Shown: positions 14,941-25,400 of the stretch, piece after piece | Position numbering within the stretch: position 1 is the stretch's first letter | Layout: every line of letters begins with the position of its first letter | From: Chitiniphilus eburneus | GTDB lineage: Bacteria; Pseudomonadota; Gammaproteobacteria; Burkholderiales; Chitinibacteraceae | Length of the DNA: 64,000 nucleotides | Direction: 5' to 3' | Assembly: GCF_005048205.1 (NCBI RefSeq) | Contig: NZ_SUMF01000020.1 | Coordinates: 1 to 64,000 of the forward strand | Program-made: the position numbers and the translations under genes | Notes under the pieces: generated by a model | What the model saw: the letters and a program-made list of their open reading frames with translations, nothing else | What the model was told of the DNA's origin: nothing | The model's database searches: none

Positions 14941-15828
14941 ATGGGCACATCTGAAGCACTCTTCTCTCGTTTGTCGTTCTCACCTGCGCGTGAGATGGCG
15001 GCTTACGAAGCCCTCTGGTCGCACACAAAGGCTTCGTTCAAGACCATTGCTGACCTCTTCCGCCAAAGCCCTGATCAGTTCCCTTCCAACTTGGTAACGG
15101 AAGAGGAGATCAACCAGACGCTGCCGCTTATCCTTGAGCATCTGAAAAAGGCCAACATCGACAATTTTGGCGTACGTTTGAATGGCAGCTTTGAGTACCC
15201 AGAGCGGCTTCGGGACGCGGCTCACCCCATTGAGTTTTTCTACTACCGGGGATGGTGGGATCTTGTCAGTACACCATGTGTCGCCGTGGTGGGGACTCGC
15301 AACCCTTCTGAGGAGGGAGTCCGCCGAACTCGCAAGCTTGTGAAAAAGCTCGTGGAGGACGGCTTCACAATCGTCTCTGGTTTGGCGAAGGGCGTGGATA
15401 CCGCAGCGCACACCGCAGCCATTGAGGCCGGTGGTGATACTATTGCGGTAATTGGCACACCCATTACACATTACTACCCACCGGAAAATAGGGCGCTTCA
15501 GGACTTGATCGCCAAGGAATTTTTATTGATCAGCCAAGTTCCGATACAACGGTATTCCCAGCAAGGGATTAATGGTAATCGTCTGTTCTTTCCTGAGCGG
15601 AACATTACAATGTCTGCGCTAACGAAAGCTACAATAATTATTGAAGCAGGAGAAACTTCCGGGACTTTGACGCAGGCGCGCGCAGCCTTAAATCAAGGCA
15701 GGAAGCTATTTATTTTGGATAGTTGCTTTTCGAATTCTAAGCTGACCTGGCCACAAAAATATTTGGAACAAGGGGCTATCCGAGTTCGCGAATACGAGGA
15801 TATTCAGCGTGAGCTCGTTCAAGCTTGA
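14941..15828 (+). CDS. DprA/SMF-family protein, ShosA-like antitoxin
   Basis: A 295-residue protein with the DprA (SMF/SLOG Rossmann) core from about residue 110: VAVVGTRNPSEEG, FTIVSGLAKGVDTAAHTAA, GDTIAVIGTP, YYPPENRAL and later FPERNITMSALTKATIIIEA with ETSGTLTQARAAL. These match the nucleic-acid or nucleotide-binding pocket of DprA. The C-terminal winged helix of competence DprA is absent. It overlaps a phosphoribosyltransferase gene by 20 bp. That pair, inside a prophage, is the composition reported for the ShosTA defence toxin-antitoxin, with the DprA-like partner as antitoxin. The family is sure; the role is inferred from the pairing. Confidence 0.75.
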   Translation: MGTSEALFSRLSFSPAREMAAYEALWSHTKASFKTIADLFRQSPDQFPSNLVTEEEINQTLPLILEHLKKANIDNFGVRLNGSFEYPERLRDAAHPIEFFYYRGWWDLVSTPCVAVVGTRNPSEEGVRRTRKLVKKLVEDGFTIVSGLAKGVDTAAHTAAIEAGGDTIAVIGTPITHYYPPENRALQDLIAKEFLLISQVPIQRYSQQGINGNRLFFPERNITMSALTKATIIIEAGETSGTLTQARAALNQGRKLFILDSCFSNSKLTWPQKYLEQGAIRVREYEDIQRELVQA

Positions 15829-16468
15829 AAGAATCGACCAGTTATCGCTGAGGCAGTACCATTACCTTGATGCGAGCGATGTATGTTATTGCTTTGGTGA
15901 GTACTTCCCAAGGGATGGCTATTCGAAACCTATGAATGGCCTGATCCAAAATCTCAAGAAGCCAATGGAGCGAAGAGGTAAGCCAGAGTGGCGCTATAAG
16001 GCAGATGCTATTAATACGGCTAGCCGACTTCTGGGGAGTATAGGTTCAGCATTTTCTGATTCTGTGACTTTTATTCCTACGCCCTCATCAAAGTGTCGGC
16101 AAGACCCAAATTTCGATGACCGGATTGAACAAGTTTTAATCCGATCTTTTGGATCGAGACCGAACTTTGATATGCGCCAGATTATAATCCAGCAACAGAA
16201 TAGACCTCCGCTCCATGGCGGGGCTCGCAGGGATATCAACGCATTGAGGGCGGGTCTGGCTTTTGATGAGGCAATGCTGACGAGCCCTCCACGCCAATCG
16301 ATTGTAATTTTTGATGATGTCATTACAACTGGTTGCACCTTCAAGGCTATGAAGTCCATGCTTCAGGATCGATTTGGAAAGCAAATCGAAGTGGTGGGGC
16401 TTTTTCTGGCGAGAACTGTGCACCTTGATCCTGATGTTGGTGTTTTTGAAAATCTGGATGATATTTAG
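15809..16468 (+). CDS. Phosphoribosyltransferase-fold protein, ShosT-like toxin
   Basis: A 219-residue protein starting at a GTG inside the end of the DprA-like gene, so the two are translationally coupled. Residues about 165-180 hold the type I phosphoribosyltransferase PRPP loop: SIVIFDDVITTGCTFKAM, with two Asp followed by TTG and T. Upstream are the substrate-side segments VTFIPTPSSK and RDINALRAGLAF. It resembles ComFC and orotate-type folds and the ShosT toxin. The toxic activity is inferred from the pairing, not visible. The 3' half is AT-rich compared with the virion genes, which suggests recent acquisition. Confidence 0.75.
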   Translation: MSSFKLERIDQLSLRQYHYLDASDVCYCFGEYFPRDGYSKPMNGLIQNLKKPMERRGKPEWRYKADAINTASRLLGSIGSAFSDSVTFIPTPSSKCRQDPNFDDRIEQVLIRSFGSRPNFDMRQIIIQQQNRPPLHGGARRDINALRAGLAFDEAMLTSPPRQSIVIFDDVITTGCTFKAMKSMLQDRFGKQIEVVGLFLARTVHLDPDVGVFENLDDI

Positions 16469-16521
16469 TTCGGGAAAGCCTAGGTTTGTAGATGGAATTT
16501 GGTACGAAGAAACGAAATTTT

Positions 16522-17019
16522 CTAGTATGAAAGGCATAGCGCAAATAACAAATACCCAATGGTAAGGCAAAATAGCAGTGTGTGTTTGTCAACGAATTCA
16601 GAAGTTTTCTTGCTTAGTGCACGTAGTGGGGCGCTAAGAAAAATTAAAGCAATAAATCCAAATATAAATGCGATCGCTGTAATAAATGGGGAAAGGATGA
16701 TTGCGCCCAGGGTGGAAAACTTGCTTTCAAACTGAGCAATAAATAGGATGGCAAAGCCAAACGCAACAAGTATATGGTAAAGGGATTTTGAACCTTCCGC
16801 GCTTCCTTGCTCTGAAGGCTTTTGGCTCATTGGTTTTGTGGCAACTTTCGAAGGTGGAGTACTGCTTGTGTGGTCGTGAGGTTTCGGCGTCGCAGGGGTT
16901 TGCCACCACAAATCTCGCGCGCGCTCTGCGCCAGCTAGGCTCTTTCTGCACTTTGGGCAATGAGTTTTGTTGGCGCTGCATAATTTCCCGCATGAGCGAC
17001 AAATTAGTCTCATATACAT
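16522..17019 (-). CDS. Zinc-ribbon membrane protein
   Basis: A 165-residue protein. Residues about 6-25 form a zinc ribbon (CRSCGK and CPKCRK). A polar, Pro/Ser-rich linker follows to about residue 78, then three membrane segments (about 80-98, 102-130 and 145-164). ATG codons at 17019 and 17013 are both possible. Zinc-ribbon plus membrane proteins are widespread and mostly uncharacterised. It is AT-rich and convergent with the phosphoribosyltransferase gene, 53 bp away. A link to defence is possible by location only. Confidence 0.55.
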   Translation of the reverse strand: MYMRLICRSCGKLCSANKTHCPKCRKSLAGAERARDLWWQTPATPKPHDHTSSTPPSKVATKPMSQKPSEQGSAEGSKSLYHILVAFGFAILFIAQFESKFSTLGAIILSPFITAIAFIFGFIALIFLSAPLRALSKKTSEFVDKHTLLFCLTIGYLLFALCLSY

Positions 17020-17058
17020 CGCCTAGTGGTTTTGTACGATCCGGGCTTTACCAATCAA

Positions 17059-17118
17059 TGTCCTATATTTACAATGATTCAATACGATGGTTTTTCTGCG
17101 CCCCGCCCAAGCGGGGCG
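17059..17118 (+). repeat. 60-bp intergenic repeat, copy 4
   Basis: TGTCCTATATTTAC, GATTCAATACGATG, then hairpin GCCCCGCCCAAGCGGGGC. The most diverged copy on the left but the same 60-bp length and orientation. The hairpin loop differs (CCAA instead of TRAT) while the stem is kept. Confidence 0.7.
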
Positions 17119-17121
17119 TTG

Positions 17122-17592
17122 TCATTTCAGGCGCCGCGACGTGCCGTCGATGGTGCGGATGTGCTTGCCCAGCTTGCGCTGGCGAATGATGTAGAACGGT
17201 GTGCAGATCAGGCCGATGGCAACCAGTACCGCCCAGATTGTTGCCGCCCAGCCGTATTGGAAGCGGAGCCACGCCGCGCCGTAGGCAAGGCTGGCGGCGA
17301 GCGCCAGGCCGCCAACGACCATCGCAACGGCTTCGAACCACGAGAGGCCACGTTGGACGCGGAAATACTGGACCCAGGCGAGCAGCGGGACGGTCGCGCC
17401 GAAAACGAGTAGACCCAGCAGAGCCCCCGTTGCCGCGGCAAGTGCTGCAAAGAAGAGTACTTCGCCTGTCACGTTGGCAAGCGAATACCCTTCAAGAGCA
17501 AATTGGATGGTAGGCAGAGCGAGAGCAAGCAAAGCCCCAATCCCAACAAACCACAACACGAGGCGGTCTGAGAAAATAGTTTCGCGTGACAT
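17122..17592 (-). CDS. Multi-pass membrane protein
   Basis: A 156-residue protein with four hydrophobic segments (about residues 10-33, 40-65, 82-106 and 113-133) and a basic C-terminal tail (RQRKLGKHIRTIDGTSRRLK). GC content returns to the virion-gene level. No family recognised. The ATG at 17592 is followed by an ordinary N-terminus, MSRETIFSDR. Its stop lies 3 bp from repeat copy 4, whose hairpin could stabilise the 3' end of this transcript. Confidence 0.5.
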   Translation of the reverse strand: MSRETIFSDRLVLWFVGIGALLALALPTIQFALEGYSLANVTGEVLFFAALAAATGALLGLLVFGATVPLLAWVQYFRVQRGLSWFEAVAMVVGGLALAASLAYGAAWLRFQYGWAATIWAVLVAIGLICTPFYIIRQRKLGKHIRTIDGTSRRLK

Positions 17593-17657
17593 TGAAGTGA
17601 CATGTGCGGATGGATGCGTCGAGCATACGCCCGCTGACTAAGTGTGTAAAACCAGAT

Positions 17658-17682
17658 GGCCCGGTAAATCCGGGCCTTTTTT
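17658..17682 (+). terminator. Rho-independent terminator
   Basis: GGCCCGG, loop TAAAT, CCGGGCC, TTTTTT. A second hairpin, GCCCGCGCAAGCGGGC plus T-rich tail, follows at 17684-17709. Together they insulate the next virion genes from the accessory region. Confidence 0.8.
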
Positions 17683-17723
17683 GTGCCCGCGCAAGCGGGC
17701 ATTTTCTTTTGAGGAGCTTTGTC

Positions 17724-19409
17724 ATGGCCGGTAACCCGTTCAACGACAAGTTGACCGCAGCGGACCGTTTGCGGAATTTTGATATCCCGAAAACTAGCGC
17801 TGCACCAAAGCCCAATGTTGGTGGTGCGGGGCCTTTCGGCGACACCATGTCCGCAGCGGATCGATTGCGTGCGGTCAACCCATCGGTAAGCGCTCGTGCG
17901 AATCAATTTCGTCATGCCATTGCCTCGCCCGCCAGCACCAGCAAAATTGGGCAGGCTTCAGACCGAGTGCTGGAGATGCTGTCGTGGGACAACATCAAGC
18001 GCACACCGACCGCGCCTGTTCCTATCAATACCCCGCCGATGTCGAATGCCGCGCAGGCGCTGGCCAAGGGTGTCCGCGCCGGGGTTGGCACGGCAGCAGG
18101 TGCTGGGATTGAAGCCGGTGTACGTGGGCTAGCTACTGGTACCAATGAATACGATCAACGGCTGGGGGACGTCGCTACTTTAGTGCGGGAGGGGCCGGAA
18201 ATTGCAGGCAAGAGGCGGTTCGGTTTTGGGGATGGGGTAGCGGGAGATACTGCTGTTCGTGCGCTTGGCGTCTTTTCTGACGTTGGCCGCGGCGTCATCA
18301 ACTCGGGTGTGAACCTGGCCGGGGCTGCGCTGGCAGTGTCGCCGCTGGCACTGGCGCAGAAGCACATCACGGGTGACACGAGCGTCGGTGATATGGCTCG
18401 CCGAATGCTGGCCTACGATTTCGGCGCAAGCAATTTTGACGACGTGAAGGCCGCCCCAAAGCCGGCGCCGGCTGCTGCTGCGCCCATGACCAACCTCGAA
18501 AAGCTGCGTGCGGAATTGATGAATCCAACGGGGGCGGCGCAGACCCAACAGGCCATTGCCAATGCCAACGGCGGACCGACGAAGAGCCCTGAGCCCCGCC
18601 CTGATCGGCCGCAAACGCTTGGCGAAAAGATGCTCCAGCTTCCCGAAGGATACTTCCAGCGCATCAACCAGCCGGGCCAAGCGCCGACCTACAGCAATTT
18701 TGCCGATCCTGGGAAGGCGCTGGATCTGGCCAAGGGCAACGTTTCGGGTGCCCATTGGGAGGGTGACCCCGGCATGACCCAGGCCGAGCGCACTGCACAG
18801 CGCGTGGGCGAGCTCGAGCGGAGCACGCAGCTCCAGCGCGATCTGCACCAGGCGCGAATCGGCGCGATGGACACCAACCGGTTAGCCACCCCGGTAACGC
18901 CCAGTGAAATGGCGCTGCGCATGCTGGGCTCCACCGACATCCGTTCCCAGCGTACTGGCGCGGAACTGGCGGCGCAGTTGGGCCAGCAGGATCTGGCCAG
19001 GCGTGCCGCAAGCCGACCTGACTCCCCGCTGGCTATGGCGCAGGCGCGCGGCCAGCAGTTGCAGAACCAGGCCCTGAGCCGGCGCGATGAGATGGAGCGG
19101 CAACTTGCGGGGTTTACCGACGCAAACGATCCGGACGGCTCGAAGCGCAAGAACATGATCGCCCAGATGATCTTGATGGGTTACCGCCAGCCGGGGCAGG
19201 TGGACGAATGGCGAGCTGCTGAGATTGGTGGAGGTGAGGATGCGATGGGTGCCAAGCAGCCGAAGGGGGCTGTGCTTTTCAACCAACGAACGGGGGAGAC
19301 ACGGCCGATCGCATCCGGCCCGCAAGCGCCGGCAGCGGGATCTGTCGAAGATGGATATCGGTTCCGTGGCGGTGACCCTGCGGACCCGAAGAACTGGGAG
19401 AAGGCGTGA
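17724..19409 (+). CDS. Phage internal virion protein
   Basis: A 561-residue soluble protein starting at the ATG at 17724 (GAGGAG, 7 bp spacing). It opens with two copies of a short motif, FNDKLTAADRLRNF (about 6-19) and FGDTMSAADRLRAV (about 38-51). The middle is Ala/Gly-rich and helical, with a hydrophobic stretch near 170-200 that could insert into membranes. The rest is Gln/Arg/Met-rich. The C-terminal GYRFRGGDPADPKNWE resembles tails I remember from phage internal proteins. Its TGA overlaps the ATG of the polyvalent protein gene, so the two are made together and may be ejected with the DNA. Confidence 0.65.
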   Translation: MAGNPFNDKLTAADRLRNFDIPKTSAAPKPNVGGAGPFGDTMSAADRLRAVNPSVSARANQFRHAIASPASTSKIGQASDRVLEMLSWDNIKRTPTAPVPINTPPMSNAAQALAKGVRAGVGTAAGAGIEAGVRGLATGTNEYDQRLGDVATLVREGPEIAGKRRFGFGDGVAGDTAVRALGVFSDVGRGVINSGVNLAGAALAVSPLALAQKHITGDTSVGDMARRMLAYDFGASNFDDVKAAPKPAPAAAAPMTNLEKLRAELMNPTGAAQTQQAIANANGGPTKSPEPRPDRPQTLGEKMLQLPEGYFQRINQPGQAPTYSNFADPGKALDLAKGNVSGAHWEGDPGMTQAERTAQRVGELERSTQLQRDLHQARIGAMDTNRLATPVTPSEMALRMLGSTDIRSQRTGAELAAQLGQQDLARRAASRPDSPLAMAQARGQQLQNQALSRRDEMERQLAGFTDANDPDGSKRKNMIAQMILMGYRQPGQVDEWRAAEIGGGEDAMGAKQPKGAVLFNQRTGETRPIASGPQAPAAGSVEDGYRFRGGDPADPKNWEKA

Positions 19410-22400
19410 TGGCGGAGCCTTGGAAGAAGTACAGCGGGACCAATAGCGGCGGTACACCCTGGACCAAATATGGTCCGACGCCGGCAGCGGCCCCCGCTGA
19501 TGCGCCTGGCGATGTTTGGCAGGGCGTCAAGTCCGGCGCGGCCAACCTGGGTAAGTCGGCGGCGCGTGCGGTGGAAGGTATCGCCACTGCGGTCGGCGCG
19601 CAGGGCCTGAAGGAATCTGCCGGCCGTGTAGCTGAATCGCTGGGCGAAACAGCAGACCGCAACGCGCCGCGCATTGGGCGCGTTGAGGATATCCAAAGCT
19701 TGGGCGATGCGGCGGACTGGGCCCAGGGGGTGGGCACCAGTAGCGCGGTGCAAATGGCGCCGTCGCTTGCCGGTGCTGCGGCGGGTGCGCGCATGGGCCA
19801 ACGGTTTGGCGGTGCGCGGGGCGCTGCAATTGGGGGTGTGCTGGGCGCGGTTGCGCCGAGCTTTGTCCAGCAATTTGGCGAGATGTACGACGAGCAGCGG
19901 CAAGCAGGGGCCGACGATCCGGGCCAGGCCGCCGCATATGCTGCGCCGGCCGCCGCACTCGACGCACTGCCGGTGGGGCGGGTGGTCGGTAAGGTGGTGG
20001 CGCCTGCGGCCAAGGAAGTGGTGCAGGGCGTGGTCAAGCGTGGGCTGAAAGGCATGGTCGAAGGTGGCTTGGCCGAGGGCGCGACCGAGGCTGCCCAAGA
20101 GGGGCTGGCCATTGCCAACCGGGCAGGTGTGGACCCCACCTATGACGCGACTGGTGACGATGCACGTAGCCGTATCCTCAATGCCGCCGCAGGTGGGGTG
20201 CTGCTGGGCGGCCCGCTGGGCGGAGTTGGCGGAATCGCAGAGCGAGGGTCGCGCACCGAGGCGCCGCAGCAGGCCAGTGAATTGCCCGCCCAGGTTGAAC
20301 AGCCTGCCGCAGCAACTGATGCCACGCCTGCACCGCCTGGCTCGATCAAATTCGAACGGGTGATGCCACCCCAGCAGGAACTGGCACTAGCCGAGCAGGG
20401 TAGCGAGCGCGCGCCGGATGGCATTGATTACGAGCGTCAGATCGACACCACCGGACTTGCGCTGGAGGATGGCGCCGCCGCACAGCCGGTGGCGATGCCA
20501 GCGCCGGAGCTCGACACTTCGCACCTGGCACTGAATCCGATGAATCCGCTGACCGCGCCGGCCGCACCGCGTGGCCCGCTGGCACGTGCTGCGGCCATGG
20601 CACCGCAGCAGCGCGTGTTGGAGGGGGAGTGGCTGGGTCCGGAAAACGCCGTGACGCCGGCACAACCCGTTGCAGGCGCCGTGGAAGGTCCTGTCATTGA
20701 GGGCGAGCTTGGTCAGCCGCGCGCATTCGCCCGCCCTGCGCTGGCTGCCGAAGGCATGGAGGCGCAAGCCCGCCCCGGGCGTGAAGTCGCCGCGCTGCCG
20801 GCGCCTGCCGACCAGGTTGAGTCGCTGCCGGCCGCTACCGCCGAACTGCCGCCCGATCCATCGTCACCCGCTCAGCAACCCGACCTTGCCCCGCCCAATG
20901 CGGGGCAAGTCGTTTCTGGGCCGCTGGCCAGCGCCTACCGTAACGACTATGGCGCAATCCGGATCAAGGGCGAGGTGGGGCAACTGCGGTCGGCACTGGC
21001 CGAGCGGGGGATCAAGGGCGGTCTCTATGATCGCCGCAACGGTGAACTGGTATTCCCACCCGGCAGCCGCCTCGCCAGCGATCCGGATGCCGTGGCGAAG
21101 ATCCGTGGCGAGATGCCGATGCAGCCTGATCATCTGGCGACGGCCTACCGCACCGACAATGGCGGCGTGCGGATCAAGGGGCCGGTCGCCGAGGTAAGGG
21201 CCGCGTTGTCGGCGCGGGGTATACAGGGCGGGTTGTATGACCGGGCCAATGGGGAACTGGTTTTCCCGCCTGGAAGCAGGATGGCCAACGACCCGCAGGC
21301 GCTGGCCAGGATCCGGGGTGCGGCTGTCGAAGTGCCGGCTGCACCGGCCGGTCCGGCTGGCAACCCGTTGAATCTATCGCTGGCGAAGGAGGGCGGCGAG
21401 TACGTGGCGCGCGATGCCGCTGGCGTGGAGGTAGCGCGGGCACCGTATCTGGTTCCTTTCGGGGAACGGGTACGCCAGTACGAGGCGACGCAGGGAATCG
21501 CGCGTGGGTCGGGCATTCGCATTGTGCCGGGCCAAATCCAGGAGCGGCCCGCTGGGCAAGCGAAACCGGCACAGCCGACCAAGACCGATCCGGAAAGCCT
21601 GCCCAGCGGAACCAGCGCGCAGTATAGCCGGGGTGGCCAGCGATCTACGGGAGAGCCGATACAAGTTGCGCTTGAGGCGGCCAAGAATAATGCGACCGAG
21701 AAAATCGAAGTTGAGTTAGCTCAGGCGAGCGCTAGCGATGTAGCCGAAGCGCGGCAAACCCTTGGGGTTGATTTGTCTGGCTATCGCCATACCGCTGACA
21801 ACTATGCGATTCGTCACGCAATTCGCCGGCATGGCACCGACAAGGAGTACAAGCATGGCCAAATACCGCTGACCGATAGCGATTTTCTCGCCGCGCAAGC
21901 CGCCGTTGAAACGCCTGATGCCAGTGTTTATGGGGCGAAAAACGAACGCGGCCAAGATGTCATTGGCCGGCTTAAACGGCTGGACGACGGGACGTTGCTG
22001 TACGTGGAGGAGGTGAGGACAGGACGCAAGACACTGGCGATGGCCAGCATGAGGAAGTACCCCGCTACGAAGGATGCCACTGCGATTGCTCGCTCCCTCC
22101 TTCACAACGCGCAAGACGATAGCGGGGATGCGGCAAGTATAGTTTGGCGGGCACAGCAGGACAACGGCAATTCGGAAGGGACACTGGTCTGGAGTGGTCG
22201 CCCCCGGGAGCCGGTGCAAGCACCGGCGCACTCATCGGATCAGGATCCGAAACCACCACTACACGACTTTCAGCGAGCCGGTCCGCCAGCGAGCCCAGAG
22301 GCTCCAGGGTCGGGTGGGGAGTCGAGGCTGAACCCACGCCCTGTTGGTCGATTTGCGGACCAGACCAGAACCGACAGCGTACCGCCTACGGATGCCGAGG

Positions 22401-25400
22401 GCAACGCTGAAGGACAGCCGTACCGGCGTGCCGAGGGCAAGATCGGCGGCATCCCCGCTGCCACGGTCGAGCGCATGCTGATCAATCGCTCGGCCGGGTG
22501 GGAGAACGCGCCGGATATTGCGGTGGTGCAGCGCATCGACGATTTGCCGGCCCATCTGCGCCAGCAGATCACTCGCGATGGTGCCACCGATGTGGAAGGC
22601 GTTTATGACAACGGGCGCGTCTACCTGGTGGCCGACAACCTGCGTAGTCCGAAACATGCCGCATTCACCCTGCTGCATGAGGTGATGGGTCACCACGGTC
22701 TGCGCGGCGTATTCGGCCGCAAGCTGAACCCGCTGCTCAACAGCCTGTATCACAGCCATGCCGAGCTGCGCGCAGGCGCCGATGCGCTGATCGAGCGCTA
22801 CGGCTACGACCGGGCGCTGGCGGTGGAAGAGGTGTTGGCGGACATGGCCGCACGCGGCGAGATCCAGCAGCAGCCGTTCTGGCCCAGGCTGGTGCAGGCC
22901 ATCAAGAACTGGTTGCGGCAGGTTGGTTTCGACATGCCGTGGACCGATGCGGATATCCAGGGTGTGCTGGCCAGCGCCAGGCGCTATGTGGAGGGCCGCA
23001 GCGCGCCGGCCGCCGAGGGAATGCCGGCTGCCGCATCCGCCTACAGCCGGGCTGGCCAGCGTGCCTGGGACCTGGCGGATCGCTTCGCGCAACGGAACGA
23101 CACCCCGATGCCGGACAACCTCACCGACAGCCAGCGCGCTGCACTGGGCAAGATCGGCACCTATGCGGGGACACGGCCGATCCGCGAGACGGCCAGCGAA
23201 CTGACCGACCGATGGAAGCTGAAAGTGGTGCAGGGCGTGTTCGACCAGTTCCGCCCACTACGCGACCTGGATGAGACCGCCTACATGCAGGCGCGGCTTT
23301 CCAAGGGCACGGACGGCGCGGTGGAATCGGTGTTCAAGTTCGGCCCGCCCAAACTCACCGACGGGGCCCTGGATGTGACACGCGATGGTAAGGGTCTTCA
23401 GGGCATTCTGGCCGACCTCGGTGGCGAGCATGACCGCTTCATGGCCTGGATCGCTGGCAACCGTGCCAAGCAACTCAAGGGCGAAGGCCGGGAACGCCTT
23501 TTCAGCGATGACGACATCGCTGCACTGACCTCGCTGAACCAGGGCCAGATGGCCGATGGCCGTAGCCGCGCTGGCACCTTTGCCAAGGCGATCGCGCAGT
23601 TCCGCGCCTACCAAAAGGCGGTGCTCGATGTGGCGACCGAGGCTGGCTTGATCGATGGCAAGGGCCGCGAACTCTGGGAATCGGAGTTCTACGTTCCGTT
23701 CTACCGGGTGATGGAAGAGGACGGCACCGGTACGGCCGGCCCTGGCCAGATCGGTGGCATCGTCGGCCAGCGCGCCTTCCAGAAGCTCAAGGGTGGCAAG
23801 GAGCCGCTGGGTGATCTGCTGGCCAACACCCTCAGCAACTGGTCGCACCTGCTTTCGGCATCGATGAAGAACCTGGCCGCTCAGCGCGCGCTGACTGCGG
23901 CGGAGAAAGCGGGCATCGCCGAGCAGATCACCAGCGCCGAGAAGGGGAGCGTGCGGGTGATGCGCGACGGGCATGAGAAGCACTACCAGGTGCACGATCC
24001 GCTGGTGCTGGATGCGTTGACCATGCTGCACCACCAGGGCTGGAACAACCCGGCCATGAAGGCCATGCGGACCATGAAGCACCTGCTCACCACTGGCGTC
24101 ACCATGTCGCCCACGTTCCGGGTGCGTAACCTGATCCGCGATATGGTGTCGGCGATTGCGGTCAATGACATGGGCTACAACCCCGTACGCAACGTGATTG
24201 ACGGCTGGAAGGCGACCGGGGAGGGCAGCGACACCCTGGCGCGACTGATTGCCGGTGGCGGCGCGGTGAGGTTCGGAGCGCTCAACGATGGCGATCAGGC
24301 CACCTACGCCAAGCGCCTGATCGATTCCGGCGTGAAGGCGGATCAGATTCTCGACGGGCCGGCCAAGGTCAAGGCGTTTTTCCGCAAGGGCTGGGATTGG
24401 TATCAGGAGATGGGGGACCGGCTGGAAACGGTCAACCGCGCCGCGCTCTACGAAAAAGCGCGTGCCGACGGCAAGAGCCACTTGGAAGCGTCGTATGCCG
24501 CCCGCGACATGATGGACTTCACCAGCGCCGGCAAATGGGCCTCGGTGCGTTTCCTCACCCAGATTGTGCCGTTCATGAACGCGCGCCTACAGGGCATGTA
24601 CAAGCTGGGGCGCGGTGGCTGGAACGACCCGCGTCGCTTCGCCACGGTGGCCGGCGCCGTGGCGCTGGCATCGGTAGCGCTGCATCTGATCAACCAGGAC
24701 GATGAGGAATACAAGCAGCTACCGGACTGGGTGCGTAACACCTACTGGTGGGTCAAGCTCGGCGACAAGGCGTTTTACATCCCCAAGCCGTTCGAGCTGG
24801 GCGCATTGGGCACGGTGGTCGAACGCGGCGCGGAGTTGGCCACGGCCGGCAACGACTACCAGGCGCGCGACTTCGCGCAGACGGTGCTCCGTGTGGTTGG
24901 CGATCAGCTCGCGATGAACCCCACGCCACAACTGGTCAAGCCGTTCATGGAGGCCAGCTTCAACCGCGATCCGTTCCGCGATCGCGCCATCGACAGCCCA
25001 GGGCAGATGCGGCTACCACCGGAGGAGCGCTACACCGCGCGAACCAGTGCCGGCGCCGTGGCGGCGGGGCAACTGCTCGGCGCCTCCCCGCAGCGCATTG
25101 AACACCTTATGCGCGGCTACTTCGGCTGGCTAGGCACCCAAGCGCTGAATGTCTCCGATCTGGTCGGCCGGCCGCTGATGGACCTGCCGGGCAAGCCCGC
25201 CAGGGCAATCGGGGATACGTTCGTGTTGGGCGATTTCGTGAAGGACAGCGATGCGAACGGTGGCAAATACCTGAGTCGGTTCTACGAGCAGCAGAAGCAA
25301 GTCGATCAACTGTATGCGGCATTCAACCTGGCCAGGACCACGGGCGATCTGGAACGCGCCCAGGAGCTGGCCGGCGACAATCGCCTGCGGCAGCGCGCGG

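Noticed and set aside
7329-17592. A retron or diversity-generating element in the cargo region
   Set aside because: No reverse transcriptase motif is present on either strand, and no template/variable repeat pair was seen.
17122-17592. A holin, from its size and membrane segments
   Set aside because: No endolysin or spanin genes adjoin it and the C-terminal basic tail alone is not enough.
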